Shown: positions 8,360 through 15,697 of the stretch, piece after piece
Numbering within the stretch: position 1 is the stretch's first letter
How the letters are laid out: every line of letters begins with the position of its first letter
From: RUG11551 sp045586185
GTDB lineage: Bacteria > Planctomycetota > Planctomycetia > Pirellulales > Thermoguttaceae
Length of the DNA stretch: 64,000 nt
Direction of reading: 5' to 3'
Assembly (NCBI GenBank): GCA_045586185.1
Contig: JAZMZV010000225.1
Location: forward strand, 1 to 64,000
Program-made: the position numbers and the translations under genes
Notes under the pieces: generated by a model
Told to the model about the DNA's origin: nothing
The model's input: the letters and a program-made list of their open reading frames with translations, nothing else
Databases searched by the model: none

Positions 8360-9472
8360 ATGAGTGAGTTTGAATCATCCCTGTGGTCATTTATTTCTGA
8401 ACAAGTTGATTGGGTAAGGCAGAAAATACGCGATCGGCAGCATGAGGCTTATCTGGAGCGTCAAAGACGAGAGCATGAGGCTTATCTGGAGCGTCAGAGA
8501 CGAGAGCAGGAGGCTTACCTGGAACGTCAAAGACAACAACATCTGGCGTATTTGGAACGTCAGAGAGAAATTGAACAACAGCGTCATGCCCAGCGAGAGG
8601 AAAATCGAAGAGCGTATTATGAACGTCTGACTAACAACGTCTTGCGTTTTCGCGCTCAGTATGAGAATACGCTCAACGACGTTAAAAATCAAGGACTGTA
8701 TCCATATATTCAGTCCGAATACGATGAAATTGCACGTAAAGTGCAGCAGCTCGACGTTCTTCTTAACAATGAAAGCATAGAGGCTGCGCGAGATTTGTCT
8801 CTTGAAATTGGTCAGTCTATCCATGGTCTTATCCCGCTTGCCCGCAAAGCCAAAAGACAAGCAGAACAAAAAGAGCGTCAAGAACGGTTAGAAGAGGCAA
8901 GACGTCTGGAAGAAGAAATTCGACGCAAGGCTCGTCAGGATTTCATCGATCAAATGAAACGCAATCTCGAGCAGGACAAAGACAGCAATCCCAAAGCCGT
9001 TGAGGAATCGGTGAAGAATCTGGAACGCTTGAAAAATAATATTGGGTCCATGTCTGAAAGCGAACTGCAGGATAAATTGACCGAAGAATCCGACAAGGTC
9101 GATGGCGAAATCGCAGACGAGACCGTCCGTCGCCAAGTTATTAAAAGCATTTATCTATCTCTTAAAAAGGCAGGGTTTATTGTCAGCAACCCGCAATTAA
9201 CCGGGGACGTTGTCTTGATTCGAGCGCAAAAGCCCGCCGGGCAGCAAGCGGAGTTTACCGTTAAGCTGGACGGCGGATTGACCTTCAAGTTCGACAATTA
9301 TGAAGGACAAAAATGTCGAAAAGACATTGATGAAGTAACCAGGTTGCTGGATGAATGTTACGGAGTTAAACTCAGCGACGCAAAAGTCCTTTGGTCTAAT
9401 CCGGATCGGATTCAAAAAGGGTCGAAAGAGAATCCGTCTGGAGGCGGAGCGAAATCATCTTCTAACGGCTAA
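8360..9472 (+). CDS. Coiled-coil protein with hendecad AYLERQ repeats (paralog 1)
   Basis: I do not recognise a named family. The ATG at 8360 (MSEFESS) is preferred because the paralog at 10084 starts at the matching place (MSHHSS); the frame is also open 25 codons upstream. The 370-residue protein has a Trp-containing N-terminus, four 11-residue units built around HEAYLERQRRE, a conserved ERLTNNVLRF segment, a long charged helix region (about residues 165-265) and a globular C-terminal part with AEFTVKLDGGLTFKFDNYEG and a Ser/Gly-rich tail. It has no signal peptide or membrane segment. About 75% identical by eye to the next gene outside the repeats. Its operon position next to a ClpB-like ATPase suggests a substrate adaptor or structural partner; that is inference. 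Confidence 0.85.
   Translation: MSEFESSLWSFISEQVDWVRQKIRDRQHEAYLERQRREHEAYLERQRREQEAYLERQRQQHLAYLERQREIEQQRHAQREENRRAYYERLTNNVLRFRAQYENTLNDVKNQGLYPYIQSEYDEIARKVQQLDVLLNNESIEAARDLSLEIGQSIHGLIPLARKAKRQAEQKERQERLEEARRLEEEIRRKARQDFIDQMKRNLEQDKDSNPKAVEESVKNLERLKNNIGSMSESELQDKLTEESDKVDGEIADETVRRQVIKSIYLSLKKAGFIVSNPQLTGDVVLIRAQKPAGQQAEFTVKLDGGLTFKFDNYEGQKCRKDIDEVTRLLDECYGVKLSDAKVLWSNPDRIQKGSKENPSGGGAKSSSNG
8441..8572 (+). repeat. Four 33-bp tandem repeats in paralog 1
   Basis: Units start at 8441, 8474, 8507 and 8540 and each encodes 11 residues of the form [HQ]-x-AYLERQR-x-x. An 11-residue period is that of a hendecad coiled coil. Confidence 0.9.
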
Positions 9473-9487
9473 TAACGAGGTTAGAAT

Positions 9488-9541
9488 ATGACAAGCGTGC
9501 AGCAGACGTGGATTGAGGCGTTGAGCCGCGATCCGCGCTGC
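9488..9541 (+). pseudogene. 5' remnant of a duplicated ClpB-like AAA+ gene
   Basis: Behind the stop of paralog 1 is the same junction as behind paralog 2 (taataacgaggtt..aatatg). It starts MTSVQQTWIEALSRDPRCR, matching MAVPQQTWVEALRRESGIRR of the intact AAA+ gene at 11137. Similarity then ends. The first copy of the AAA+ gene was therefore deleted after the tandem duplication, leaving about 18 codons. Confidence 0.8.
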
Positions 9542-10083
9542 CGCGTGCGAAAGCGCACACCCAGAAACCGATAACCGCTCCCGTTGGTCTCGGCGATTCT
9601 GGTAATGAAAGCGACGTCAAGCCGTCGCACTCCATATACGCTGTCCCGCTTCCCATCTTTATCTATCTTCCCCAGGAATATTCCCGCGTCCCCCGTCCTG
9701 GGATTTTTTCTAAAACCCCCTTGTATTTAAAATTATAAGGATTAGAATATTAATTTATAGAATCAGTTTTGTACTGATACATAATGTATTTATGTGTATT
9801 TCACAACCTTGTTACTTGCGGGTTAAGACCGGGAACTCAATTAATAAAATCGCGGTCGCAAATACGCCCAGGAGTTATTGAACCAGAGAGTTTTAGGATG
9901 TAAGTCTTTTATTTGTAATTAGTTATGAATAGATTTACATTTGTCAAAAAATTTTTGTAACAATTCTCCTCAAATTTTCGTTTTATTATTAGCACATGAT
10001 GATTGATTTCACCAATCGCTGAAATCAAAAATCATTTACGGTATATTTTTTTCACATTCACTTCCTGTTTTATCAAGAGCAAT
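9542..10083. other. Intergenic region between paralogs, with duplicated segment
   Basis: Contains the AAA+ remnant junction, copy 2 of the upstream segment (9642-9752), about 145 bases with no counterpart in copy 1 (roughly 9753-9897), and then sequence resembling the region just upstream of paralog 1 (tttacatttg...acaatt). On the minus strand 9545-9660 a short frame reads VRRLDVAFITRIAETNGSGY, which I cannot place. No intact gene seen. Confidence 0.6.
9642..9752. repeat. Copy 2 of duplicated upstream segment
   Basis: Counterpart of 8063-8175. It lies the same way round upstream of the second coiled-coil gene. Confidence 0.8.
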
Positions 10084-11121
10084 ATGAGTCATCACAGTTC
10101 ATTCTCCTGGTCTTACAGTTACAGTTCTCATCAAGCGTATTTGGAACGACAGGCTCGCCGCGAAGCCAGACATCAGGCGTATCTGGAACGTCAGCGGCAG
10201 CGCGAGCTGCGTCATCAGGCGTATCTGGAACGCCAAGCTCGCCGCGAAGCCAATCGCGCCGCCTATTTTGAACGTCTGACCAATAACGTCCTGCGTTTTC
10301 GCGAGCAGTACAATAATACTCTTATGGACGTTAGAAACCAGGGTCTGTATACATATATCCAGCAGGAATATGATGCAATTGCGCTTAAAGTCCAGCAGCT
10401 CGACGTTCTTCTTAATAACGACAACGTAGAGGCGGCAAGAGATTTATCCCTCGAAATTGGTCAGTCTATCCATGGTCTTATTCCTCTTGCCCGCAAAGCC
10501 AAAAGAAAAGCTGAACAAAAAGAGCGTCAAGAGCGGTTGGAAGAGGAAAAACGTCAGGAAGAAGAAATTCGCCGCAAAGCCCGCCAGGATTTCATCGATC
10601 AAATGAAACGAAATCTCGAGCAGGACAAGGACAGCAATCCCAAAGCCGTTGAGGAATCGGTGAAGAATCTGGATCGCTTGAAAGAGAATATCGAGACGAT
10701 GTCAGAGAACGAATTGCAGGAAAAATTGACCGAAGAATCCGACAAGGTCGATGGCGAAATCGCAGACGAAACCGTCCGCCGCGAGGTTATCAAGAGCATT
10801 TATCAGGCGCTTAAAAAGTCCGGCTTTATTGTCAATAACCCCACGATCAGTGGCGACCTTGTCTTGCTTCGAGCGCAAAAACCCGCCGGGCAGCAAGCAG
10901 AGTTTACCGTTAAGCTGGACGGCGGATTGACCTTCAAGTTTGACAATTACGAAGGACAAAAGTGTCGCAAAGATATTGATGAAGTTACCAGGCTGCTTGA
11001 TGAATGTTACGGAGTTAAACTCAGCAATGAAAAAGTCATTTGGTCTAACCCCGACAGGATTCAAAAAGGTTCAAAGGAAAATCCGTCTGGCGGCGGAGCG
11101 AAATCATCTTTTAACGGCTAA
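10084..11121 (+). CDS. Coiled-coil protein with tetradecad AYLERQ repeats (paralog 2)
   Basis: A 345-residue paralog of the 8360 gene, family unknown. The ATG at 10084 (MSHHSSFSWSYSYSS) is chosen by alignment with paralog 1 and because upstream codons in the open frame lack similarity. The N-terminus holds three 42-bp units (10129, 10171, 10213), each giving 14 residues HQAYLERQxxRExx. The rest aligns closely with paralog 1: ERLTNNVLRF, IQQEYDAIALKVQQLDVLL, a long charged helix with QDKDSNPKAVEESVKNL, and the C-terminal QAEFTVKLDGGLTFKFDNYE domain. It is followed 15 bp later by the AAA+ gene, so the pair is probably functionally coupled. Confidence 0.85.
   Translation: MSHHSSFSWSYSYSSHQAYLERQARREARHQAYLERQRQRELRHQAYLERQARREANRAAYFERLTNNVLRFREQYNNTLMDVRNQGLYTYIQQEYDAIALKVQQLDVLLNNDNVEAARDLSLEIGQSIHGLIPLARKAKRKAEQKERQERLEEEKRQEEEIRRKARQDFIDQMKRNLEQDKDSNPKAVEESVKNLDRLKENIETMSENELQEKLTEESDKVDGEIADETVRREVIKSIYQALKKSGFIVNNPTISGDLVLLRAQKPAGQQAEFTVKLDGGLTFKFDNYEGQKCRKDIDEVTRLLDECYGVKLSNEKVIWSNPDRIQKGSKENPSGGGAKSSFNG
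10129..10254 (+). repeat. Three 42-bp tandem repeats in paralog 2
   Basis: Units start at 10129, 10171 and 10213 and encode 14 residues each, two heptads, compared with 11 residues per unit in paralog 1. Confidence 0.9.
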
Positions 11122-11136
11122 TAACGAGGTTTTAAT

Positions 11137-13020
11137 ATGGCAGTACCACAACAAACATGGGTTGAAGCTCTTCGACGCGAATCCGGAATTCGCCGCGCAA
11201 TTCTTCTGCATGGCGAAATTCTGGACGTGTACCCTTCGCCTAAAGACCCCCATGTCTATGTTCCGATTCAGCCAATCGTATATTCAACGCTCCGCTCCCG
11301 GGGCTTTGAAGATATTGTTCTGTGGGACAATTTTCAGGGCGTAAGAGCCATCAAGCCCGCCCGTTGGGAAGAACTCCAAAGAGCCATGCTGCCCAACAAC
11401 AATTCGGAGAATAACTCTCAACAAGCGTACGACATGGGCGACGTCAATTTACAGGATGCGCAGCAATCGGCGCAAGGGACGACTCCGCCTAATATAGACG
11501 ACTTTTTGCCGGTTGTCCATTATTATTTGACGCACAAGTCGCCGTCCAAAATCGCGTTTATTCTCGATTGGTCTCAATATATGTTTACGACCAATTCCTC
11601 TTTGAGCGAAGAAGACCGCCGTCGACTTTTGATGCTTTCAAAGTCTATCAACAACGCTCCGCTGGCGTTCAAAACAAAAGAAGAGATGACTTCGCCAGGC
11701 AATCTTCTGGTTTTGATTACCACAAACCTGGGCAATATTCCTTCCATCTTTTATCAGGGAAATCCCTGCGTAAAAGACATCGCTGTAACAGGCCCAAGCC
11801 GCTCCGAAAGAGAAGCGTTTCTGGAACGCGAGAATTCCAAGTGGAATTTTGCCAATAATCCGATGTTTGTTAAATCCAAATTCGCGGATTTCGTAGACGC
11901 AACAGAGGGCTTCTCGATTCGCGACCTGATTCAGCTGGCGCGTCTGTCTCAACAGACGGAGATCTCGCCTGTCACACCGGAAAAAATTATCAACCTGTAC
12001 CGTTACGGCGAACAAAAAAGCCCATGGGAAGATTTGAGCAAAGACAAACTCCGCACGATTGCCGAGAAACTTAAAGAACGAGTCAAAGGACAGGATTATG
12101 CGGTAGACAAAGTCAAGCAGGTTATTATCCGGGCGTTTTCCGGGCTTGCTGGCGTACAGCACAGCAAAAAACAGCGAATGCCCAAAGGAACGCTGTTTTT
12201 CGTCGGTCCTACCGGCGTCGGCAAAACGGAACTTGCCAAATCGCTGGCGGAGTTCCTTTTCGGCGACGAAGAAGCGTGCATCCGATTCGACATGTCCGAA
12301 TTCAACCACGAACACAGCGATCAGCGCCTGGTTGGCGCCCCTCCCGGATACGTCGGCTACGAAGAAGGCGGACAATTGACCAACGCCGTGAAGAAGCGCC
12401 CGTTTTCCGTCCTTCTGTTCGATGAAATCGAGAAAGCTCACCAGAAAATTCTGGACAAATTTCTCCAAATTCTCGAAGACGGCCGTCTCACCGACGGGAA
12501 GGGAGATACTGTGTCGTTTGCTGAAACGGTGATTATCTTTACTTCAAACATTGGCGCGGCTGAAGTTCAGTATAAAGACGCAGACGGAAATATGATTGAC
12601 GATAACGATATTCGCAGGGAGTTTATCAATAAAGTTCGTCAGCATTTCACGAATGAACTCAAACGTCCGGAACTGCTCAACCGTATCGGCGACAACATCG
12701 TTCCGTTCAACTTTATTACCAACGACGATTTCCTCTTTGCGATTGCCAAATCCAAAATCAAACCTGTTAAAGAGGCGTTAAAAGAGAAATATGGAATTCA
12801 AGACATCGTATTTGTCGACGAACAGAAAGCTCTGGGCGCTATTCTCTCCTCGCTTGACAAAACGATGGGCGGACGCGGCGTCCTGAACGAACTGGTGCGA
12901 AAGATTATCGACCCGCTTTCCATGTTCATTTTCGAGAATGAAAGTGACACGCATGGCAAACGATTGATTATTTCCCAGGATGGAGATGCGCCGGTATTTA
13001 CATTTCATCTGATTGAGTAA
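11137..13020 (+). CDS. ClpB/ClpA D2-like AAA+ ATPase with degenerate N-terminal AAA region
   Basis: A 627-residue protein. The C-terminal half is a full Clp/Hsp100-type AAA+ module: Walker A GPTGVGKT at 357-364, LVGAPPGYVGYEEGG pore-type loop, Walker B LLFDEIEKAH around 427-436, sensor 1 IIFTSNIGAAEV and the arginine-finger region RPELLNRIGDNIVPF. The first 310 residues look like a decayed AAA fold: ILLHGEILDVY where a P-loop would be expected, FILDWSQYMF at the Walker B place, LLVLITTNLGNIPSIF at sensor 1 and TGPSRSEREAFL. Likely an unfolding or remodelling motor with a regulatory, inactive first domain. A GAGG lies 11 bases upstream of the start. The stop is 3 bases before the radical SAM start, so the two are translationally coupled. 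Confidence 0.9.
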   Translation: MAVPQQTWVEALRRESGIRRAILLHGEILDVYPSPKDPHVYVPIQPIVYSTLRSRGFEDIVLWDNFQGVRAIKPARWEELQRAMLPNNNSENNSQQAYDMGDVNLQDAQQSAQGTTPPNIDDFLPVVHYYLTHKSPSKIAFILDWSQYMFTTNSSLSEEDRRRLLMLSKSINNAPLAFKTKEEMTSPGNLLVLITTNLGNIPSIFYQGNPCVKDIAVTGPSRSEREAFLERENSKWNFANNPMFVKSKFADFVDATEGFSIRDLIQLARLSQQTEISPVTPEKIINLYRYGEQKSPWEDLSKDKLRTIAEKLKERVKGQDYAVDKVKQVIIRAFSGLAGVQHSKKQRMPKGTLFFVGPTGVGKTELAKSLAEFLFGDEEACIRFDMSEFNHEHSDQRLVGAPPGYVGYEEGGQLTNAVKKRPFSVLLFDEIEKAHQKILDKFLQILEDGRLTDGKGDTVSFAETVIIFTSNIGAAEVQYKDADGNMIDDNDIRREFINKVRQHFTNELKRPELLNRIGDNIVPFNFITNDDFLFAIAKSKIKPVKEALKEKYGIQDIVFVDEQKALGAILSSLDKTMGGRGVLNELVRKIIDPLSMFIFENESDTHGKRLIISQDGDAPVFTFHLIE

Positions 13021-13023
13021 ACC

Positions 13024-13605
13024 ATGTCCAAAATTAACATCGCAGATTATATCGAGAATACAGAAGTTGAGGGGCCAGGCAAACGGTTCGCCCTTTGGGT
13101 GCAAGGCTGCTTTCGCCGATGCCCCGGCTGCTGCAATCCGCATTTTCTCGATTTCGTTCCCAGGACAATTGTGGAATCCGAGCAAATCTGCACGTTAATT
13201 GAAGAATCAAAAAACAATCACGGAATCGAAGGCGTTACACTCCTGGGCGGCGAGCCTATGCTTCAAGCCAGGGGGCTTTCGGAAGTTGCAAAGTTTTGTA
13301 GAGAAATCGGGTTGTCGGTTATGACGTTCACCGGATATACAATGGAAGAGTTGTCGGCGGAAAATCTTCCTAATGCCGACGAACTTTTACGGTACACCGA
13401 CATCCTTGTTGACGGCGCATACGAGGAATCAAAACCAGAAGAAAAACGCAACTGGGTTGGATCAACCAATCAACGTTTTTATTTTTTAACGGATTTTTAC
13501 AAACAAGGAATTGAATACGACGAACGTTTTTCACACGGGTTTGAACTGCGAATTCGCCCAGACGGGACCGTTCTTGCCAACGGCTTCCCACTGGAAACGT
13601 TATAG
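13024..13605 (+). CDS. Small radical SAM protein (NrdG/4Fe-4S single-cluster family)
   Basis: A 193-residue protein with the radical SAM cluster motif CFRRCPGC (CxxxCxxC) at residues 31-38 inside WVQGCFRRCPGCCNPHF, and the SAM-binding LLGGEPMLQ near residue 75. Short single-domain proteins of this type are glycyl-radical activases (NrdG, PflA-like) or members of 4Fe-4S single-cluster families. No ribonucleotide reductase or other glycyl-radical enzyme is nearby, so its partner is unknown. It lies between the ClpB-like ATPase and the vWA genes, with a 3-bp gap before it. In this operon a modification or maturation role on another system protein or nucleotide is more likely than nrdG function; that is inference. 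Confidence 0.88.
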   Translation: MSKINIADYIENTEVEGPGKRFALWVQGCFRRCPGCCNPHFLDFVPRTIVESEQICTLIEESKNNHGIEGVTLLGGEPMLQARGLSEVAKFCREIGLSVMTFTGYTMEELSAENLPNADELLRYTDILVDGAYEESKPEEKRNWVGSTNQRFYFLTDFYKQGIEYDERFSHGFELRIRPDGTVLANGFPLETL

Positions 13606-13652
13606 TTAATCCTGTTTTGTTATTTAACCTTTCGTTTTTTTAGGAGATTACA

Positions 13653-14483
13653 ATGGCGCAAACCACCTTTGACCCTTCACAATTCACAACTCAAAAAGCC
13701 AAACCGTTTCCGGTTATTCTCATGCTGGATACAAGCGACAGCATGAACATCGTTACGGATCCTGAAGCCATAACGCACGATACCGGACGAATCGAAATTC
13801 GCGACGGTCACCGCGTGCGAATTGTTGAAGGCGGGACTACTCGCATTTCCATTTTGAACTCTTCAATACGGAAAATGCTCAACACGTTTTCCAGATACGA
13901 ACGAAAAGAAACGGAACTCCTTGTTTCTATTGTCACATTCGGCGCAGATACTCGCATGGTGTTGGATCCAACTCAGGCAAGCAACGTTCAATATAACGAT
14001 TTGCAGGCTGATGGCAATACGCCCTTAGGCGATGCGCTGACCATCGTCAAAAGACTCGTTGAAGACAAAACCCGGATTCCAAGCCGCAGCTACCGTCCCC
14101 TGGTTGTTTTGGTGTCAGACGGTTATCCGGACCAGGGTTGGGAAACGCCATTTGAGGATTTCATCCATAATGGACGCACCTCCAAATGCGACCGCATGGC
14201 TCTTGCCATTGGCAACGAAGCCGACCGCAACATGCTTGCTCGATTTATTGAAGGCACTAATCGAAACGTGTTTGAAGCAGATACCGCTGATCAGATTGAG
14301 AAGTTCTTCAATATCGTTACAATGTCAACCGTTGCACGTTCCCACTCCAAAAATCCAGACGTTGTTCCGCCGGACAGCGATCTGCCAGCCATGGTAAAAA
14401 AGCTCAAAGAAGAAAATACAAATACGTCGGGCGATAAACCTGCTCAAGAGGAAGAAGACGATGACATATTCGACTGGGACTGA
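13653..14483 (+). CDS. TerY-like von Willebrand factor A domain protein
   Basis: A 276-residue protein with a complete MIDAS metal site: DTSDS (D-x-S-x-S) near residue 26, Thr in DGNTPLGDAL near 120 and Asp in LVVLVSDGYPDQG near 150. The acidic tail ends EEEDDDIFDWD. TerY-type vWA proteins belong to phosphosignalling triads with a PP2C phosphatase and a kinase, both of which follow directly. An AGGAG lies 8 bases before the ATG. The last 23 bases overlap the next gene. Probable cytoplasmic scaffold that binds partners in a metal- and phosphorylation-dependent way. Confidence 0.9.
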   Translation: MAQTTFDPSQFTTQKAKPFPVILMLDTSDSMNIVTDPEAITHDTGRIEIRDGHRVRIVEGGTTRISILNSSIRKMLNTFSRYERKETELLVSIVTFGADTRMVLDPTQASNVQYNDLQADGNTPLGDALTIVKRLVEDKTRIPSRSYRPLVVLVSDGYPDQGWETPFEDFIHNGRTSKCDRMALAIGNEADRNMLARFIEGTNRNVFEADTADQIEKFFNIVTMSTVARSHSKNPDVVPPDSDLPAMVKKLKEENTNTSGDKPAQEEEDDDIFDWD

Positions 14484-14985
14484 TAATCCCGAAAAGCTTT
14501 ACATAGTTTGCGACGCTTCCGCTTCAATGCTAAACGGAGGAAAGCCCTTGCTCGTGCGAGGAATAGCGCGCACAGTAGAGCAGTACGTCCGTTTGGGATA
14601 TGGATCTGCTGAAATCAAGCTGGCGTTCTGGAACGTCGAAACCAGGCTTGTCGACTGGAATCCTGATGATGAATTTCCCATCGCTCTGCTTGAAAGCGCT
14701 GAAGGTTCGTCAGACGTCGCCTCGCTGACAGAATGGTTCAGCGCTTTGCAAAACGGCAAAATTCTGCTTTTAACGGACTGCTGCTGGTCAAATGACGACG
14801 TTCAAAATTTTAAACTCTGGAAGTCAAAGCTTCCTCCCGATACGCTTCGCGTTATTAAAATCGGAAGCGACGCGACGCTTTATTGGAAAGACGACGAGTT
14901 TTTTTCAACAGATGAGATTTTTTTAGCGTTGGACAACTGGTTTCCGATTAATAGCGCCGCCAACAACGAGGAGGATGCATGGTAA
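14461..14985 (+). CDS. Second, short vWA-like protein
   Basis: A 174-residue protein with a MIDAS-like DASAS motif in YIVCDASASMLNGG near residue 18 and a second aspartate in ILLLTDCCWSND near 103. The intermediate MIDAS threonine is not obvious, so metal binding may be altered. It overlaps the first vWA gene by 23 bases and the phosphatase gene by 7 bases, which is strong evidence that the three products are made together. I cannot name a closer family. Confidence 0.8.
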   Translation: MTYSTGTDNPEKLYIVCDASASMLNGGKPLLVRGIARTVEQYVRLGYGSAEIKLAFWNVETRLVDWNPDDEFPIALLESAEGSSDVASLTEWFSALQNGKILLLTDCCWSNDDVQNFKLWKSKLPPDTLRVIKIGSDATLYWKDDEFFSTDEIFLALDNWFPINSAANNEEDAW

Positions 14986-15695
14986 CGCGCTGGAAGTCTT
15001 TTGGAGCAAGCGTTCGAGGGCCAGGACATTATCGAGCTTGCATTCCTAACCAGGATTCGTTTATAAAGAAAGCCGGATCCTGGGGCAATGCGATTGCTGT
15101 TTCTGATGGAGTCGGGTCGCGTCCGATTTCTCATTACGGATCGCACGCAGCGTGCCGCGCAGTAATTAATGCTGCCAGCAATTGGATGGAAATAAATGAA
15201 AACACAGAAACGCTTCTTGAACAGATTCATGTCAACTGGCTTTCTGGCGTCAAACCCTTTTCACCTGGAGATTGCGCTGCAACATGCCTTTTTGCGATAC
15301 GGCCAACAGAAGGACAAATCGTAATCGGAGCGCTTGGAGACGGTCTGGCAGGCGTGTTAAAAACAGACGGCTCTTATTTTGAGCTGTGCGAAGATAAGGG
15401 CTACAGCTTTTCCAATCTAACGACTGCGCTTTCAGAACGAACGACAATTCAGCAATGGAAAACGGCGATAATTACACAGGAAGAATGCGCTGCCATTCTC
15501 CTGTGTACAGATGGCGTTGCAGACGATCTCCTTCCAGAAAAACGCGAAGGCTTTGTGCGTCATATTTATCAACAGGCTCAAAAGACGTCATTAGTTACTG
15601 CAAAGCGCAATTTGAGAAAGATGTTGGAAAAATGGCCCGTCCCAAAGCATTCCGATGATAAAACATTGGTTATTTTTTATAAATGTCAGGAGTAA
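14979..15695 (+). CDS. PP2C-family serine/threonine phosphatase
   Basis: A 238-residue single-domain phosphatase. PP2C motifs in order: NQDSF (residues 24-28), AVSDGVGS near 41 with the metal-binding Asp, GALGDGLAGV near 115, LLCTDGVADDL near 172 and SDDKTLVIF near 226. These supply the acidic residues for the two-metal centre. GAGGAGGA lies directly upstream of the ATG. It sits between the vWA pair and the kinase, the arrangement of the TerY-P triad, so it should reverse phosphorylation set by the next gene's product. Confidence 0.92.
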   Translation: MVTRWKSFGASVRGPGHYRACIPNQDSFIKKAGSWGNAIAVSDGVGSRPISHYGSHAACRAVINAASNWMEINENTETLLEQIHVNWLSGVKPFSPGDCAATCLFAIRPTEGQIVIGALGDGLAGVLKTDGSYFELCEDKGYSFSNLTTALSERTTIQQWKTAIITQEECAAILLCTDGVADDLLPEKREGFVRHIYQQAQKTSLVTAKRNLRKMLEKWPVPKHSDDKTLVIFYKCQE

Positions 15696-15697
15696 AC

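Noticed and set aside
8441..10254. Regular 33- and 42-bp repeats as a CRISPR array
   Set aside because: They have no unique spacers, lie in frame inside genes and encode coiled-coil repeats.
13024..13605. Calling the small radical SAM gene nrdG
   Set aside because: No nrdD or other glycyl-radical gene nearby and the operon context differs, so only the family is named.
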